Assembly: GCF_910596095.1 (NCBI RefSeq)
Contig: NC_056544.1
Coordinates: 13,935,155 to 13,999,154 of the forward strand
Direction: 5' to 3'
DNA length: 64,000 bases
Source of the DNA: Thunnus maccoyii
Taxonomy: Eukaryota > Chordata > Actinopteri > Scombriformes > Scombridae
The notes below the pieces were generated by a model. The model was not told where the DNA came from, made no database searches, and saw nothing but the letters and a program-made list of their open reading frames with translations. Each line of letters starts with the position of its first letter. Positions within the stretch are counted from its first letter, which is position 1. Made by a program: the position numbers and the translations under genes. Of this stretch, positions 11,546-24,316 are shown in pieces.

Positions 11546-12105
11546 TATAGGCAATGTATTACCTGCAAACCGAGAGAGCATAACATATTAGTGAAGCCTC
11601 ACTTAAGAAATTAAAAAATAAGACCAATGCACGAGGATTTAATTTTATATTTCTAATTATTTTTGGTCTAAAAACTTACTCGACATCAACAAGCGTAACC
11701 ATGAGCGAGTATGTTTTGATTCAGGGTTTGTTTGCCTTATCAGGGAGTTACGCTCTGCAAATTGAATGATACGATGCTGCGCGAGGAGACACATTCACAT
11801 CGCTGGATGAGTCACTCCCCGCGTTGTTATGGGCAACCTCAACATCTGATTTCATACTAACAACATAAACCTTCATTAGAAAGAAACCCTTCCTTCCTCG
11901 TTACTTCACTAACAACACTGTAATTCTTCTTGTGAACGCGTTTCATCACAATGAAAACTGCCATGTATGCACATAAAGTATCGAGATCTGCGAAAAGCTA
12001 ATGTAAAAAAAATAAAGACTATCTCCCAATCCAACACATTCACAGATCGATTTGATTTAAAGATTAAACTCTAAAACAAAAAACAAAACAAAATCCGTGT
12101 CTTAC

Positions 12106-12230
12106 CTTTGGCAACAAAGCTCAGACAGCAGTGAAGGTGTATGGCATCTCCTCTGTTCTCTTCTGTTTTCAGCACTTGGACAGCTCCCCCTCGTTATATG
12201 AGGCAACACCTGACCACCGCGTCATCACAC
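12106..12230 (-). promoter_or_regulatory. scg2: scg2 noncoding exon 1 and core promoter
   Basis: A strong splice donor (CAAAG then GTAAGA, minus strand) ends a 5'UTR exon at 12106. Upstream in transcript direction are an RE1-like site at 12168-12187, a TATA-like TATAAC at 12193-12198 and a cAMP-response half-site TGACG at about 12220-12224. Intron 1 runs from 12105 to 11566 and the coding exon begins at 11565. The layout (CRE, TATA, short 5'UTR exon) parallels mammalian SCG2. The start site is inferred. Confidence 0.65.
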
Positions 12231-12783
12231 AACACACGCAATAGCCGGTCCTAAAAAATCCATATAAATGATTCAGGTTTATGATATGGCATACTAAGAA
12301 GCTCGCTGTATCAAAAAATAGCTCTCGATACTGTCTTGTCGCACAGCACCCGCCCTGTAAAAAGATATCGACAGCAAAGATCTTTAAAAAGTCTGAAGGT
12401 AGCGATCTGTTGACCTGAATATTAATTTGGACAATTAAACTGTTCACCTTGAATGAATGGATTTTTTAATGATTAAAGTGGAAGCTTAATTCAGAGGGAA
12501 AGTATCACAATATTTCCTTTCAAGCGCATGTAAACTAAAATTGATGCCGATTTTATGAGACTAATCTTAAAATATATTCAGAAAGTATCAAAAATTATAC
12601 ATTTCCTTCCACATTTAAGGCTCACAAAAGAGCATTTTTAGTCATTTAATAATGTAAACAATAAGCAGTTAATACCATCACTACCACCCTCGCTGATAGT
12701 TGTCGCGGCACATGAGGAGTTAAACCCTCTAGCGATGACTCACAGGCTAAAACCACCGCGGAGTTGCTGTCGCAGTTCAGCAG

Positions 12784-12787
<4 letters not shown>
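12231..12787. other. upstream flank of scg2
   Basis: No exon seen. Contains an AP-1-like TGACTCA at about 12735-12741 and AT-rich sequence. Confidence 0.5.

Positions 12788-12871
<84 letters not shown>
12788..12871. repeat. (TC)n microsatellite
   Basis: About 42 uninterrupted TC units roughly 600 bp upstream of the scg2 start. The many frames read here are artefacts of the dinucleotide repeat. Confidence 0.97.
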
Positions 12872-12873
<2 letters not shown>

Positions 12874-13875
12874 TCTCTGTGCTGACAGAGACGGTGATAA
12901 ACACCCTCCTGACGGCTGGGGGCCAAAGCTCCGCATTCCGCAGGTCGACAAGATAAAGGGGCCACAGCACGGCACCTGCCGACAAAAGGTCACGGATGGG
13001 TGAGTTTATGGCGAGATCAAAGCCTTGCTAAACACTTTAAGTGCTTCTTTCAACATATATCATCCAGAGAACGTGTGCGAGTATCAAAAAATCATCATAT
13101 ATATGTCTTTATGTTTACAATGTAAATGGAGAACAATATACATCTCACCTAAAAGAACCAGTAAGATGTGGACATCATGTTATTTCCCTTTCTATCTTCT
13201 CTTTAGGATGTTTTTTTCAGAACTGTTTCTCTTGTAGGGAAAAGAGAAAAACTTAAGTCTGAGCACACTGATCACAATCCCAAACAGGAGTGAAGTAATT
13301 TATGCTTTAAAAGTAATACATATATTCAAATTTCTCTGTTTCATGCTTGTCTTGCTAAGTTTTTGTTGTTATCATCCTGCAACAAATGGCCAGTCAAATA
13401 CATTAGGACGATTTTATCTTCACTGCTACTCCAGCAACATCTCAAGTCTCCTTTATAGCCTCTAAAGTGATTCTAACTGATTCACTCAGTGCCCTCTGAC
13501 ACGCCATACACATAAGTGCTCTTCAGTTTCAGCCCTGCTGTGACTGCCCCTCATTTTCAATGCACATCTAATTGCATTCAATGCACTCCTCCTCACTCAT
13601 TCCATGTTGTGATCCTTGTATGTCCATTAAACTAGTAAAAGAAAAGAAAAAAAAACATCCACTTAATCTTTTCACTTCACCTTCGGTGCTGAGGCACACA
13701 GCATGTCATCATACTAAGGAGACATCGACGACATTGGAGGTGCTTTTCACTTGAATGTGCCGTCAGCTGCCAGCTCTCCAGGGCTGAAGAGCTGCAGAGA
13801 GCCTCCTGACGTTAAAAGACACATCCATCTGCCTGGCTGCTGTTTGTTTGCTGGCTTGTTTAAGTTCTTCTCAAT

Positions 13876-13910
<35 letters not shown>

Positions 13911-14570
13911 CAAAAAGGGGGGAGGAAAGGAAAAAAAACTGAATCACAGATCAAAGGACTGATAGAGAGAGAGAGAAAGAAGGAGAGATATGGTGTTTGT
14001 AAAATGTGTTGTATAATCCTACAGCATCACTCCTCTGACATCACATCTCTCCATTCAGAAACAGCCTCCACCCTGTGGGACGGCAGCAGCTCCAGAGGTC
14101 ACAACAGCCAGCATTAGGTGGTATCAATCATTTAAAGGTTAGATTCTCTTACGTGCCCATTAAGACATGGATAATATGCTCATTAATCCTACGGTGGAAT
14201 GCTGAAAATGAATAAGCACACAGGGACTACTGTAGATGAAGATGAATTCAAATTTTCATCATAGCCAGGGTACTGACTGATGGAAATGTCATACATGAGT
14301 GGGCATAACAGTGAAAGCCATAATAAAGGATATATTTTTAAAGCTTTCTTGGCAAGATTAAAGGAATATTTGTCCAGCTCATGAGCCCTTTAATTTTTTT
14401 ACTGGCAGCAGTGCACTTACAGTAAAGTCAGGCACACAAACATATACTTGTAGTTTTTGTATATGTGTCGCAGTCAGTAATGTTTTTTTCCTCGCCACAT
14501 GGTTTACTAAAAATAACTTGTCATATGGTTCCAGTGATGTGTATGAGTGAGTGATCATGAATCACATCTA
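12872..14570. other. intergenic sequence between scg2 and acsl3, left part
   Basis: No coding exon recognised on either strand. It holds a (GT)n microsatellite at 13876-13908 and an unremarkable AT-rich background. The 14140-14340 stretch is non-repetitive with several TAAT cores and could be an enhancer, but conservation was not tested. Confidence 0.5.
13876..13908. repeat. (GT)n microsatellite
   Basis: About 16 GT units. Confidence 0.95.
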
Positions 14571-14896
14571 AAGCTGCAACGATAAGTCGATCGACAGAGA
14601 ATTAATTGGGAAACTCTATTTTGATAATCAAATAACTTTAATCATTCTTTTAAAGCAAATATGCCAAAGATTTGCTGGATTTAGCTTCTCAAATGTGATG
14701 ATTTAATGCTTTCCTTTGTCATACATGATAGTAAACTGAATATCTTTGGGTTTTGGACTGTTGTTGGGACAAAATAAGATGTCAACTTTCAAGTATTTTC
14801 ACTGTTTTCTCACTTTTTATATACAGCGCAATTAATCGATTGAGAAAATATTTAGCAGATTTATCAATAATAAAACTGATCATTAGTTGCAGCCCT
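14571..14896. mobile_element. MITE-like palindromic repeat, copy 2
   Basis: It begins AAGCTGCAACGATAAG and ends with the inverted ATTAGTTGCAGCCCT. The internal block with TATCTTTGGGTTTTGGACTG is the reverse complement of the middle of this family's consensus, so this copy is in opposite orientation to the one in ap1s3. Confidence 0.75.
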
Positions 14897-15465
14897 AATC
14901 ACAACAGATTAACATCATTAATATTACAACATAACAACATCAGCATTTCAGTTTTCTCTTCAAAATAATCTCCTCCTATATACTGTATATGTGAGTGTAT
15001 GTCATAGGAGAGTATGTAAAGTCACAAATTCATATTATGTTGTATAAATATCTCTGTGGTATCTCTCCTCTCGTCTACATTTTCTATCTGTCTGTGTATT
15101 TGTCTCTTGTTGTGTAAGTTATATCAGCCCCCTGGGCACTATAATGATTCTCAGTGATGGATCAGAGGTTTTTAAACTCAAATCCCAGCAGGTTCCTGGT
15201 GGTGAAAGATTCACTGGCTGAATCTGTGATTCGTCTCCGGGGCTTGTGATGTGCTGTCTGTGTGCATCGTTCCATACAGACCCACACAGACATAAAAAAA
15301 AAACAAAAACAAGAGAAACATTTCCAGTGATTGGTACTGCTGCATCTCTCTCTCTCTCTGTCTTTTTCTCTCTCTCTATCTATTGATGAGGATTACAGCA
15401 GAGAAGATGGGAAATCATAGTAATTAGATTAAGAGTCCTTAGTGCCACTTTCACTCTCTCATTGG

Positions 15466-15515
<50 letters not shown>

Positions 15516-16549
15516 GTCTATCTATCTATCTATCTATCTATCAGATTGTAGCAGTCTCAGTGGTGTATCGGGGGAAAGGTTTTTAAGTTTAATAATAATA
15601 ATAATAATAATAGATAATAGAAAGACCTTGGATGGATGAATGGATGTTGTTTAGAAGAAATGCAGCTGTCCTTGGGAGCAGTAAGCAGTCTCTCTGTGTT
15701 AAACTGTCTTTATCTTGCCATATTTTGTTTTGTTGTTTTTTTTTTTGCTATATTAAGGCCAGTCACCATGGTAAGGTCTGCCATTGTGTACTGTCAGGTT
15801 ACCAAATGTGCATTTCTCCTGGACAAGATGTCTCAAGGGACTTTTGGAAGAAAATAAGAACAATAGCTTGCAAAGAAAGCAAGAGCACTTAAGAATGACG
15901 GGTGTGCAGTGTAGCTGGTTTTTTTTTTAGTAATCCACCACCCCCATGCTGGAGGACATTATTTCTCCTAATGTTTCTTTTTTTTTTCAACTTACTTTTC
16001 AGACATTAAAAACAACACAAAAATATCACAGGACATTTAAAGATTTGTCTCCCAGCTTCTCTTGTACACCGTCTGTCTCAGTGACAATCAAAATGTTATG
16101 TTCAAGACCTACACATCAAGATCAACATTACAGAAGTGAACAAGTATAAAAAGAAAAAAAGAGAAAAGTCTTCCTATTCACCTGACCTGTTGTCTAAACT
16201 ACTACTTTTTCCATCTTAATTTGCTTTATAGCCTCATTAACCCTTTTGTGAATGTATGGCACACTACTTTCTATCTACTTTCTATCATTTGTAAGATCTC
16301 CCAGGAAGCATGTCACCAGGGTTAAGGGCACTATTGTCCAAGGCCTACGTACAGTAAAGGTTTCACCCAAGTTAATAAATTAGAAAGAGTTAATAAATTA
16401 GTCTCAGTATACAGTTAGGAAAATCAGACACGTGACTCCATTAGACACTAGAAATCAGAAAAGTAATATATTTAGATGCAGTTAAATATCTGAAAAATAC
16501 AAAATATACGCAGACATCAGTAAACCCTCCCATCAAGAATAATCGTGAC
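14897..16549. other. intergenic sequence
   Basis: Contains a TATC tetranucleotide array at 15466-15542, a short ATA array at about 15590-15612 and several homopolymer runs. No gene seen. Confidence 0.55.
15466..15542. repeat. (TATC)n microsatellite
   Basis: About 19 tetranucleotide units with one TGTC interruption. Confidence 0.95.
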
Positions 16550-16559
16550 TTCCTACTTT

Positions 16560-17420
16560 CTCTCTCAGATTTGGAGCATGGTCCTCAAAGGGTATTAAAT
16601 CTATTTCTGACCTGTATGTGCAAGTTTGGATTGTTTGAACAACTCTCCTAATTATTGGATTCACCAAAGTCTCACTATTTTAGATATCTCCAAATTAGAC
16701 TTTTTGCCCGGAAAAGTATTACTTCCTTTCCAGATCATATTGATCGTATTCTTTCATTATCCCCATAGTGCACAGGTCTAATATATGCAACATCATCCCT
16801 CACTGACTACAAGGAGACTTTTGGAGAACGACCTTGGAGAGGAAATGACAGATGATCAATGGGAGGCAGTGCTTGACTTAGTGCCTACCTCTTCCCCGCT
16901 GTGCTAGGCACAGCTTTATACACATTTGTCCAAGGCAAGACTGGCAAAAATGTTCCCTAATGCAGACCCTTCATGCCCTCGCTGTAAAGGTCAACCAGCA
17001 GATTGTGCGCTGGTCCTGACCCAGACTTAACACATTTTGGGTCAACATCTTTAGCACATCATCATCTTTATCTTCAGCGCCAATTGTAAAGATGTTTCAA
17101 AAAGACATCAATCCGAATCCCATATGTGCCTTATTTGGATTTACCCCTGAAACTCACTCCCTTAAAGGCAAAGCTTATATGGTCATAACATTTACCTATT
17201 GATTGCCAGACGTCTCATTCTTCTGTTCTGAAAGGAACAAGCACCTCCTAACTCCATGAGATGGATTAGAGACACTATATATTTTCTGAAACTTGAGAAA
17301 ATCAGGTATACCCTTAAAGGCTCTTTGCAAAACTTAAGTATGATTTGGACTTGGACCCCCTTTTTAGAGTACTATTAGAGCTTACAAGTACCATTAAATA
17401 AGGCTAGACTGACTGACTAG
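16560..17420 (+). pseudogene. decayed L1-type LINE, 3' end of ORF2
   Basis: Fragments in different frames on the plus strand match the carboxy end of fish L1 reverse transcriptase proteins. They read ARLAKMFPNADPSCPRCK near 16935-16990, then NPICALFGFTPETHS near 17115-17160, then MRWIRDTIYFLKLEKIRYTL near 17260-17320. Stops and frameshifts separate them, so it is a dead, 5'-truncated copy. The order of the three blocks matches intact elements. Confidence 0.75.
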
Positions 17421-19319
17421 AATACCAAGAATACCAGTGTTAGAGCGAGGCAATGATCAGAGTTGGGGTTACTGGTTTTATGTGGTTATATAGTTTGATA
17501 GCCTTTTCTTGAAGATTGAAAATTGCTATGTATTTGCCTAATTCTGCCCTGCATGCATTGTTCTTTTTTTTATTCCAGGAACTGATTTGCAGAATTTGGG
17601 CTGCACAGTCTCACTTGGATGTTCACAAATTAACATGATTTTGTTGCATATTCAGTCCCCAAAGCTCACTACTGAGAGTGCATTTGTTTCAGTGCGTAAT
17701 TTGAACATTTTCAGCCAGTTCCAAATTGGTATGTCAGATTTAATTTTACTCTTTCTCTCCCTCTATCTCCAAACTATTAAGATGATGTTGTCTCCCTGAT
17801 CACTGTATAATATCTGCCACTATCTACAGAACCCCTCCCTCCTCCTCCTTGGTTCTCTAAAGCCGCAGCAGTCAACTGGGACACTGTTGCTGTTTACCGA
17901 CACGTCAATCAAAGCTGCGGGGAGAGAATGATATCAGCTCCACGACGGCTTGCGTGCGTCACAGTTGCACAAAAGCACACACCCATATGTTCACATTCAC
18001 AAGGCTGACAGCGAATAAACACACAGTCGGCTACGTAAAGCTGCATCTCAAGGCTTTCTGATCTTATGTGGGTGTTCAGGGTGTTCTTGCTTTCATGCTT
18101 TAATATCAGCTCACGGACCCATGACTCAACCAAAAGCCAAGGTTAGATAGCTGCAAACACTTAATGATTTTGATTTTGATCTTGGATTTCTTCTTAAATC
18201 GTAACAATCAAATGTGATGCTGTTACACCGACTCATGTAAAAAAAAAAAAAAAAAAGATAAGATGATCATGATGAATGAGAGAGAAAGGCAACAGGGCCA
18301 CATGCGGTCGTTCTCCCACCCCCTCCCCCCACTCCTTTGTTTGTTTTCATCCTCCTCCTCAACTCTTCACTCCTCATCACCCCATCATGAGGTGGGGAGA
18401 GAACGGCACGCCCGTTGTCATGGCTCACCTTCTTTTCAACCAACGTCTCCATGGTGACCGCTGCCTCACAAGCCTTTCATCTGCCTCCAACTTCATGTCT
18501 TCCCACACAGGTTGGTATCCTCCTCTCATTCATTAGACGCTTCGTTTCTTAAGCTAGTCATTTTCTTAGTGGCTTGCATTCATTACTTTTTTTTCCCTCT
18601 GCTGTGCCAATCCCGCTCCTCCCTCCCCTTGCACCAATTACTGTGGTTAAAGTGTGGTCCTTGTCTTCAGGAGACAGGTGGCTTCAGCTACGACAGAAAC
18701 GGGGGTGATTAGAGCTACAATATGTTATCTGAGCCATTGGGACAGAGATGAACAGAGCAGAAATAAGAAGAGAAGTGTGCTGTCTTGAGCAGTATAAGGA
18801 GGAGAGAGGAAAACTGAAGGGGAGTATGAAAGGAATGAAGGTGGAGAGTGATCCCATACAGGCTTAGCCTTTTTGAAAAGGGCACATGTCCGGGTAATGT
18901 CACAGGAATCCAGCAGAAGACCTGTGGGTGTGAGCTAAATATCTCTGCATTAATGAGACCAAGTTTACCAGCTCAGCCTCTATTTCCTCCTCGACTAATG
19001 GTCATCTTTTGATTCTGTCTATTAAAATAAGTTTGACATTTTGCAAATATTCACTTTCTTGTAAAGAGTAGGATGAAAAGAAGTTTACCACTGAATCCAC
19101 GGAAAACAGTGGGAAAAGGCTTCCCAAACAGGTCAGTGAAATTACTCAGAAAAAAGGAAGGGAGCTGTCAAATATGAAAAAAGAGTGAGAGACTTTAATA
19201 TGCTCAATATGTGCAAGAATACAGCCTGCCTGAGGAGGAGTACTCAGCTTGAGACATGTTGCAATCCAGCTGCTGCTCCAAACCTTTTCTGTGTTTTTTT
19301 CATGCCATTTAGTGCCTTT
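17421..19319. other. intergenic sequence
   Basis: No exon recognised. 18240-18256 is a poly(A) run; 18300-18380 is C-rich and pyrimidine-rich. Confidence 0.5.
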
Positions 19320-19540
19320 TAATGTTAGCCAATTAGCTCAGCTTAGCACAAAGAAACAGAAAGCCTGGCTCTGTCCAAGGGTAGCAAAAAAACAACATTA
19401 TACAGTATATTCTTTGTTTAATCCATACAAAGAATAAAGTTTGAAAACAGCAATTCACATTTTTACTGGGCCAGACTACGTCCTGGCCAGGTGCAGTGAC
19501 TTCTCTGCTGGTTGCCTGTCTGGCAACTTTCCCAACCAAG
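19320..19540. repeat. fish interspersed repeat (TTAGCTCAGCTTAGCACAAAG type)
   Basis: The unit starts with the TTAGCTCAGCTTAGCACAAAG-like block, then GCCTGGCTCTGTCCAAGG, TTTGTTTAATCCATACAAA and GTGCAGTGACTTC. This order is familiar from percomorph genomes. Both ends are eroded. Confidence 0.65.
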
Positions 19541-19759
19541 AAACATTTCAGCCCTAAAACCCTCAGTAAAATGGCAAACTGTCATTTTTACACTTCAGTT
19601 TCAGTGTGATTTTATTACCTTTGGACAGTGTCAGGCAAGCTGTTTCCCCCTGAGAGTGGTATTGATCTTCTCACCTATCTCTCTGCAAGTGAGATGTTCC
19701 CACAATGTTGAACTTTTATTTTAACTCTTATATATAAACATATATAGTAGTAGTAATAG

Positions 19760-20225
19760 TATTAATAGAGAGATGACAGGAAACTAGGGGTATTAAAAAG
19801 GTATTAAAAAATCCCTTTGTAATGTGTTTTCAATGTAAGTGATGGGGGACAAAGGCTACAGTTCTCCTGCTGTGCAAAAATGTGTTTAAAAGTGTATCTG
19901 ACAGAAATATGAACTAAGGTCTTTCTGTTTCACACAGTGTTTCCTTGTTGAGCTCCAGTGGACGATATTAACAAAAAGAAGGAACTTGTTACTAAAAAAG
20001 CTGTAACTCTGGGAGAGTACCACATGTTTTGACTAATCCAGACTGCTGAAGCTGCATAATACCTTCACATAAACATTTGAAAATATTTTTTCATAGAACG
20101 ATGGCTCTGGATTTTGTCTCCAATCGCTTACACTGAAAGCACTTTAGGAAAGAATTGTTTAACGGCTGGTAATAACAGGAGGAATGATTATAGCAAGTTT
20201 AACATGTTTTAATGCTCATATGGGC
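19760..20225. mobile_element. long palindromic MITE-like element
   Basis: The arm at 19822-19853 and the arm at 20111-20145 are inverted copies (TTTCAATGTAAGTGATGGGG against CCAATCGCTTACACTGAAAG). Similarity continues inward. It is noncoding and of a type common in fish. Outer limits are approximate. Confidence 0.6.
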
Positions 20226-21300
20226 ACCTCACTATTGTTTTAATACAGACTTGAAAAATTGTGAACCTATCCTTCATGTTCCACTGCTGAGCTCATTTTT
20301 ACAGTCCGATCTTTACATTCATACAATTCTTCCACCATCACAAACCCGATCCCTGCTCTCCAAACATTGCTGCACTTTTTTTTTTTTTTTTGCTTTCTTT
20401 CCTGAACTTCTCTACAGTTTCACTTCCTGCCTCCCACTAACCCGTCAATCTCCTATTGCTCTTTTCACTCTAACCTCCATTCCCTTGCACACATATTAAC
20501 GACTATGAGTGTTCACCTTGGCGTTCTGACTCATCCGCCTTCATCAAACCGACTGTGAGTTGTGTGGTTGTTTGTATGCGTGTGTATATGAGCACACGTG
20601 CACAGATTACGTTAGTGTCTATGGTGAAGGGATGCAGCGTCACGCACTCACTGACGTCACTGGAGGCAGAGGCAGGGTGTGTTTTTTTTTTGATGAAGAA
20701 GAAATCCTGTCAGCGATACAGTGTTTGACTGAGAGCATAATGAGGAACTAAATATCTTAAAAACTGAGGGATCTGTATGTAACACATTCAGTTTAGCCCA
20801 ATTATTGTTGTTTATTATATAAGCAGCTACTGAATAAAGCTCATATTTACTGTAGAAAATGAAACAAACAATGAAATAGATGAAAATAGTCTTTTTTTGC
20901 CTCCCTAATTGGTTGTACAAGTTAGAACCTTATGTTTTTTGATTACTTGAGATGTACTGTGTCTAGGCAACCAGGGTGATTTTTATGCTCATTAAAGCCT
21001 GCCACCTTTCCCTGTCCTCCTCTACATGACTCCATCTGGCCAGTGTCTAAATCTGAAGCTGCAGGGAAGTGTGTGTGTGTGTTTCTGTGAATATGAGCCA
21101 GTAAATATGTAAAAGATGTTTGTCACAACAGCTCAAACACACATTGAAGTACTGTACATTTGTTATATTCAAATTCAGTATGTGTGAATGGTCCAATTCT
21201 TAGTCAAATATGCCCACGTGTCTCTGCAGCGTGGCACGCCCAGCAGCTTTGTTTTCATGCACGATTTTTAAATATTCTCCTTCTCATGCAAATGCGGTTC
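20226..21300. other. intergenic sequence
   Basis: No gene recognised. Poly(T) at about 20376-20390. Confidence 0.45.
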
Positions 21301-21745
21301 TATTTTTGTCTCCCCTTTTCCCTTTCTTCACAGTTCATCCTCCCATTATGTTCAGTCTCATTCATCCACTCTTCCATCCCTCCCTCTCCTCCTCCTCCTC
21401 CTCCTCCTCTCCTCCACCTTGCTTGTTTTTCCAACCTCCTTCTCTGCTTTGTCCCTCCAATCTTTTTCTTTCTCCCCCTCCCCACCCCCCTTTATCTCTG
21501 CGGTCTCCGTCTCTCCCTCCACCACTCCCTGACGGCGGTGCGATGATGCTGTCCTGGCCGCCTCCCAAACCGTTTGCTCCCTCGCTCTACCAACCCCGCA
21601 CCCCCTCCCCTCCTCCTGATGCTATAAATACACAGCATCGGTGAGTCATCGCCCAGACGTATCAGTTGCCGTTCCCTCTGCCTCCCCACCCCCCCACCCC
21701 CTCCCCCCTCTCTTTCCCTTGCATCTCTACTCAAGCTCATTACCA
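21301..21745. repeat. polypyrimidine-biased low-complexity tract
   Basis: The plus strand is dominated by C and T, with CTCCTCCTCCTCCTCCTCC and CACCCCCCCACCCC blocks. The proline/serine-rich frames read through it are composition artefacts. Confidence 0.8.
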
Positions 21746-22654
21746 GACCTCACACGTTTTCCCACCTCCACTTTGGCCCTCGCATCATGATGACCCAGCT
21801 GAGCTAAACCAAGGGCCAGCGCCTGGCATGGTGCAGCCAGCGTTACCGAGCGCGTTGCCAAAGGTCAGCTTGACACATTGCAACCGAAAACAAGATCAGC
21901 AGGAGTTTGAACACATATGGGAAAGCCAGCCAACTAAAGACAAGAGCATCACATTGACTAACTTTCCAATTATGCGATGAGAAATGCTGCCAAAACTCCC
22001 TTTAAATGATTCTTAAGTTGGATTCAAAGTCAACATTTTTTTTTTCAGGGTCTGACAACATCACATTAAAAGTAATATAGTCTTTTTCATGTGAAAAGTG
22101 AGATGTTTAAACTTAATTACACTTGCTGCTGTATCACACTGGAAATGGAGTGAAATTACATCAAATGGAAAAGTCTTAAAATGATGTGCATTAGTTATAC
22201 ATTTCACTGTATTTCAACATTTTTATTGTCTTTGGAAGCTTTTGGCAGGCCTATGTTTTTTTCCACACAATATGAGTTTGAAATTGTAGGTTTTATAAAG
22301 CTTGTTTAAGCACAGAAGGGGTTTTAAAAGAAAAGGCAGCAAAAGGACAAAAGAGGGAAGCTCACCTTTGCTTCCTCTGCTGCTCTACACATCCACACTT
22401 AATATCTCTAATCCCACCTATCCCTTTACCCTACTGTACCTCAGTGTCTTACATATCCTTTCAACAGTCCGGCCTCATATCTCAGTCCCAGTCCTCGCTG
22501 TACCACCACCTTCCAGACTCAGATGTAATTACTCTCAGTTTTCTCCAGCCACCACCCACCTCTCCAGAGTTCTGAGGCAGCTCCAGTTCAGCTCCACTCA
22601 TCCTTGGGTAAACTCCAATATGGTTTATTGGCTCAGACTGGAGTGTGCGCATGA

Positions 22655-22657
<3 letters not shown>

Positions 22658-22691
<34 letters not shown>
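22658..22691. repeat. poly(A) tract
   Basis: 34 consecutive A on the plus strand; no retrogene recognised upstream of it. Confidence 0.95.
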
Positions 22692-22694
<3 letters not shown>

Positions 22695-22920
22695 ATAAAA
22701 GTTTTTGTGAAATTCTGAGTCATAAGTAGACAGGAAGAAGGAGCAAGCAAGGTGGGAGAGGGGGAGTAGGAGAAAGAAAAAGTTGAAATAAAGAGTCAGA
22801 GAGCAGAGAAAGACACACACACACACACAAACCACATTCATACAATATGAAAGATGTCCTTCACAGTTTCCCGCTGCTTGGTGCTGTTGTTGTTGTCTTT
22901 GTGGTAGAGCCACTCTGCTC

Positions 22921-22947
22921 TGTGTGTGTGTGTGTGTGTGTGTGTGC
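22921..22947. repeat. (GT)n microsatellite
   Basis: About 13 GT units, with a shorter (AC)n run at 22814-22829 on the other side of a 90-bp spacer. Confidence 0.9.
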
Positions 22948-23497
22948 GTCAGAATCAGTGGGCTAATGAAGGGAGTATTATGCCTGTGACTCACTCACGG
23001 GTCCCATAGGGTTGGATGGAAGGAATAGGGAGGAGAGGAGGGGTTAGAGGAATCTGTATCCTCTCTCTAGGATCTTGTAGCTATTGTTTCATTTGATATG
23101 AAATGCAAAAGCAGCCATCCATGTTTTCTCATATTGCTTTTTTTTCCATGAGAGGTTTGTAGTCATCAGCAATAAGTGAGATTTTTTTTACCCCACAAAT
23201 ACATTAAAGGTTCAGTGCTGAGCTTTGATTTAATTGTAATGTCTATTATAGCTGAACACACATTGCAAGGTGCATTGTAAGCCCGGGTGCAGGATTTATT
23301 TGGTGTTGTAAGCCTTATATATAACCTGTATTGTATATGATGTGTTACAGCTGCAAACCTCAAAGCTGTGAGTCAGATTGAGTCAGAACAAATCAAATGA
23401 ATCAAAGTGGGAACAAAGTCAGGAGCAGGTTTACACTGTTGTACAGGAAATATGAAACACTGGCATTTGCCTTCACTGTAGCTTCTATACTGCTGAT

Positions 23498-23783
23498 TAG
23501 GGCTGAACACTTCTAAATTAAGTAGATAATCAGAAAATTTATATTTTTGCCATTTTTTTTAAACAAAAGTGACCCACTTTTCTCCCTCTCAAATATATTG
23601 CTGGTTAATTTGCTCATTCTCAGTGTTGCATGATAAATTGAATTTTTTGGGAAACTGTAATGAGCAATTTTTACTATTTTCAGACATTTTAAGGATCAAG
23701 CAATTAATCAATTACTACATGATTCTGCAAAAATAATCAGCATATTTATCATTAATGAATGTAATCTTAAATTTAAGCCCTAC
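23498..23783. mobile_element. MITE-like palindromic repeat, copy 3 (eroded)
   Basis: It opens TAGGGCTGAACA and closes TTAAGCCCTA, with internal ATTAATCAATTA and AATCAG motifs of the same family as copies 1 and 2. More diverged than either. Confidence 0.6.
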
Positions 23784-24316
23784 TGCTGATACCAAACACA
23801 GATCAGGGTCTCCCTTCCACAATGAATTGGTCATCTTTGTGCCAAGATGCTGCATCAAGGTTTTTCTCTTATACAAATACAGCAGCAGGAGAGCAGGTGT
23901 GCCTGGAAGGAACAGGAAGACTTCTTCCTTGAATAAATTGAATGATTTCAAAGGTCTGTGATTCAACATATTGTGAAAAACAGTTATGACTTCACCTGCA
24001 AGGAAAAAAAAAACCTCTTTGTTTACTAGCTCTGACTGAAGGTTGACTCCCAGAACTGCATGTTCTGTTAGCGTTGATGCACCACGCACACACACACACA
24101 CTCTCTTTCACAAACCACATTCACTCAGACACACTGGCCTTCGTTGCCATAGAAACTCTGGTTTCAGGATGATTCTAATCAAGCTGCTGATCGTATCAGT
24201 CACACGTTACGCCCCACCGAATGTGTTCAGGTGTTCCGACACACTCATGCGCACAGACACACACACACACACACCTCTAAAACACATAAAGAGCACCAGT
24301 GATTACAACACAAACT

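Noticed and set aside
11546-11581. N-terminal extension of the scg2 frame to an upstream ATG
   Set aside because: It crosses a clear AG acceptor at 11566-11567, and the downstream ATG gives a proper signal peptide.
12646-13003. Open frames with Ser-Leu and Arg-Glu repeats
   Set aside because: They are translations of the (TC)n array in several frames on both strands.
21160-21740. Frames of up to 144 codons rich in Ser, Pro and Leu
   Set aside because: Same cause: a pyrimidine-rich strand with few stops.
22302-22718. 138-codon frame ending in poly-Lys
   Set aside because: The Lys run is the poly(A) tract and the remainder shows no similarity to a known protein.
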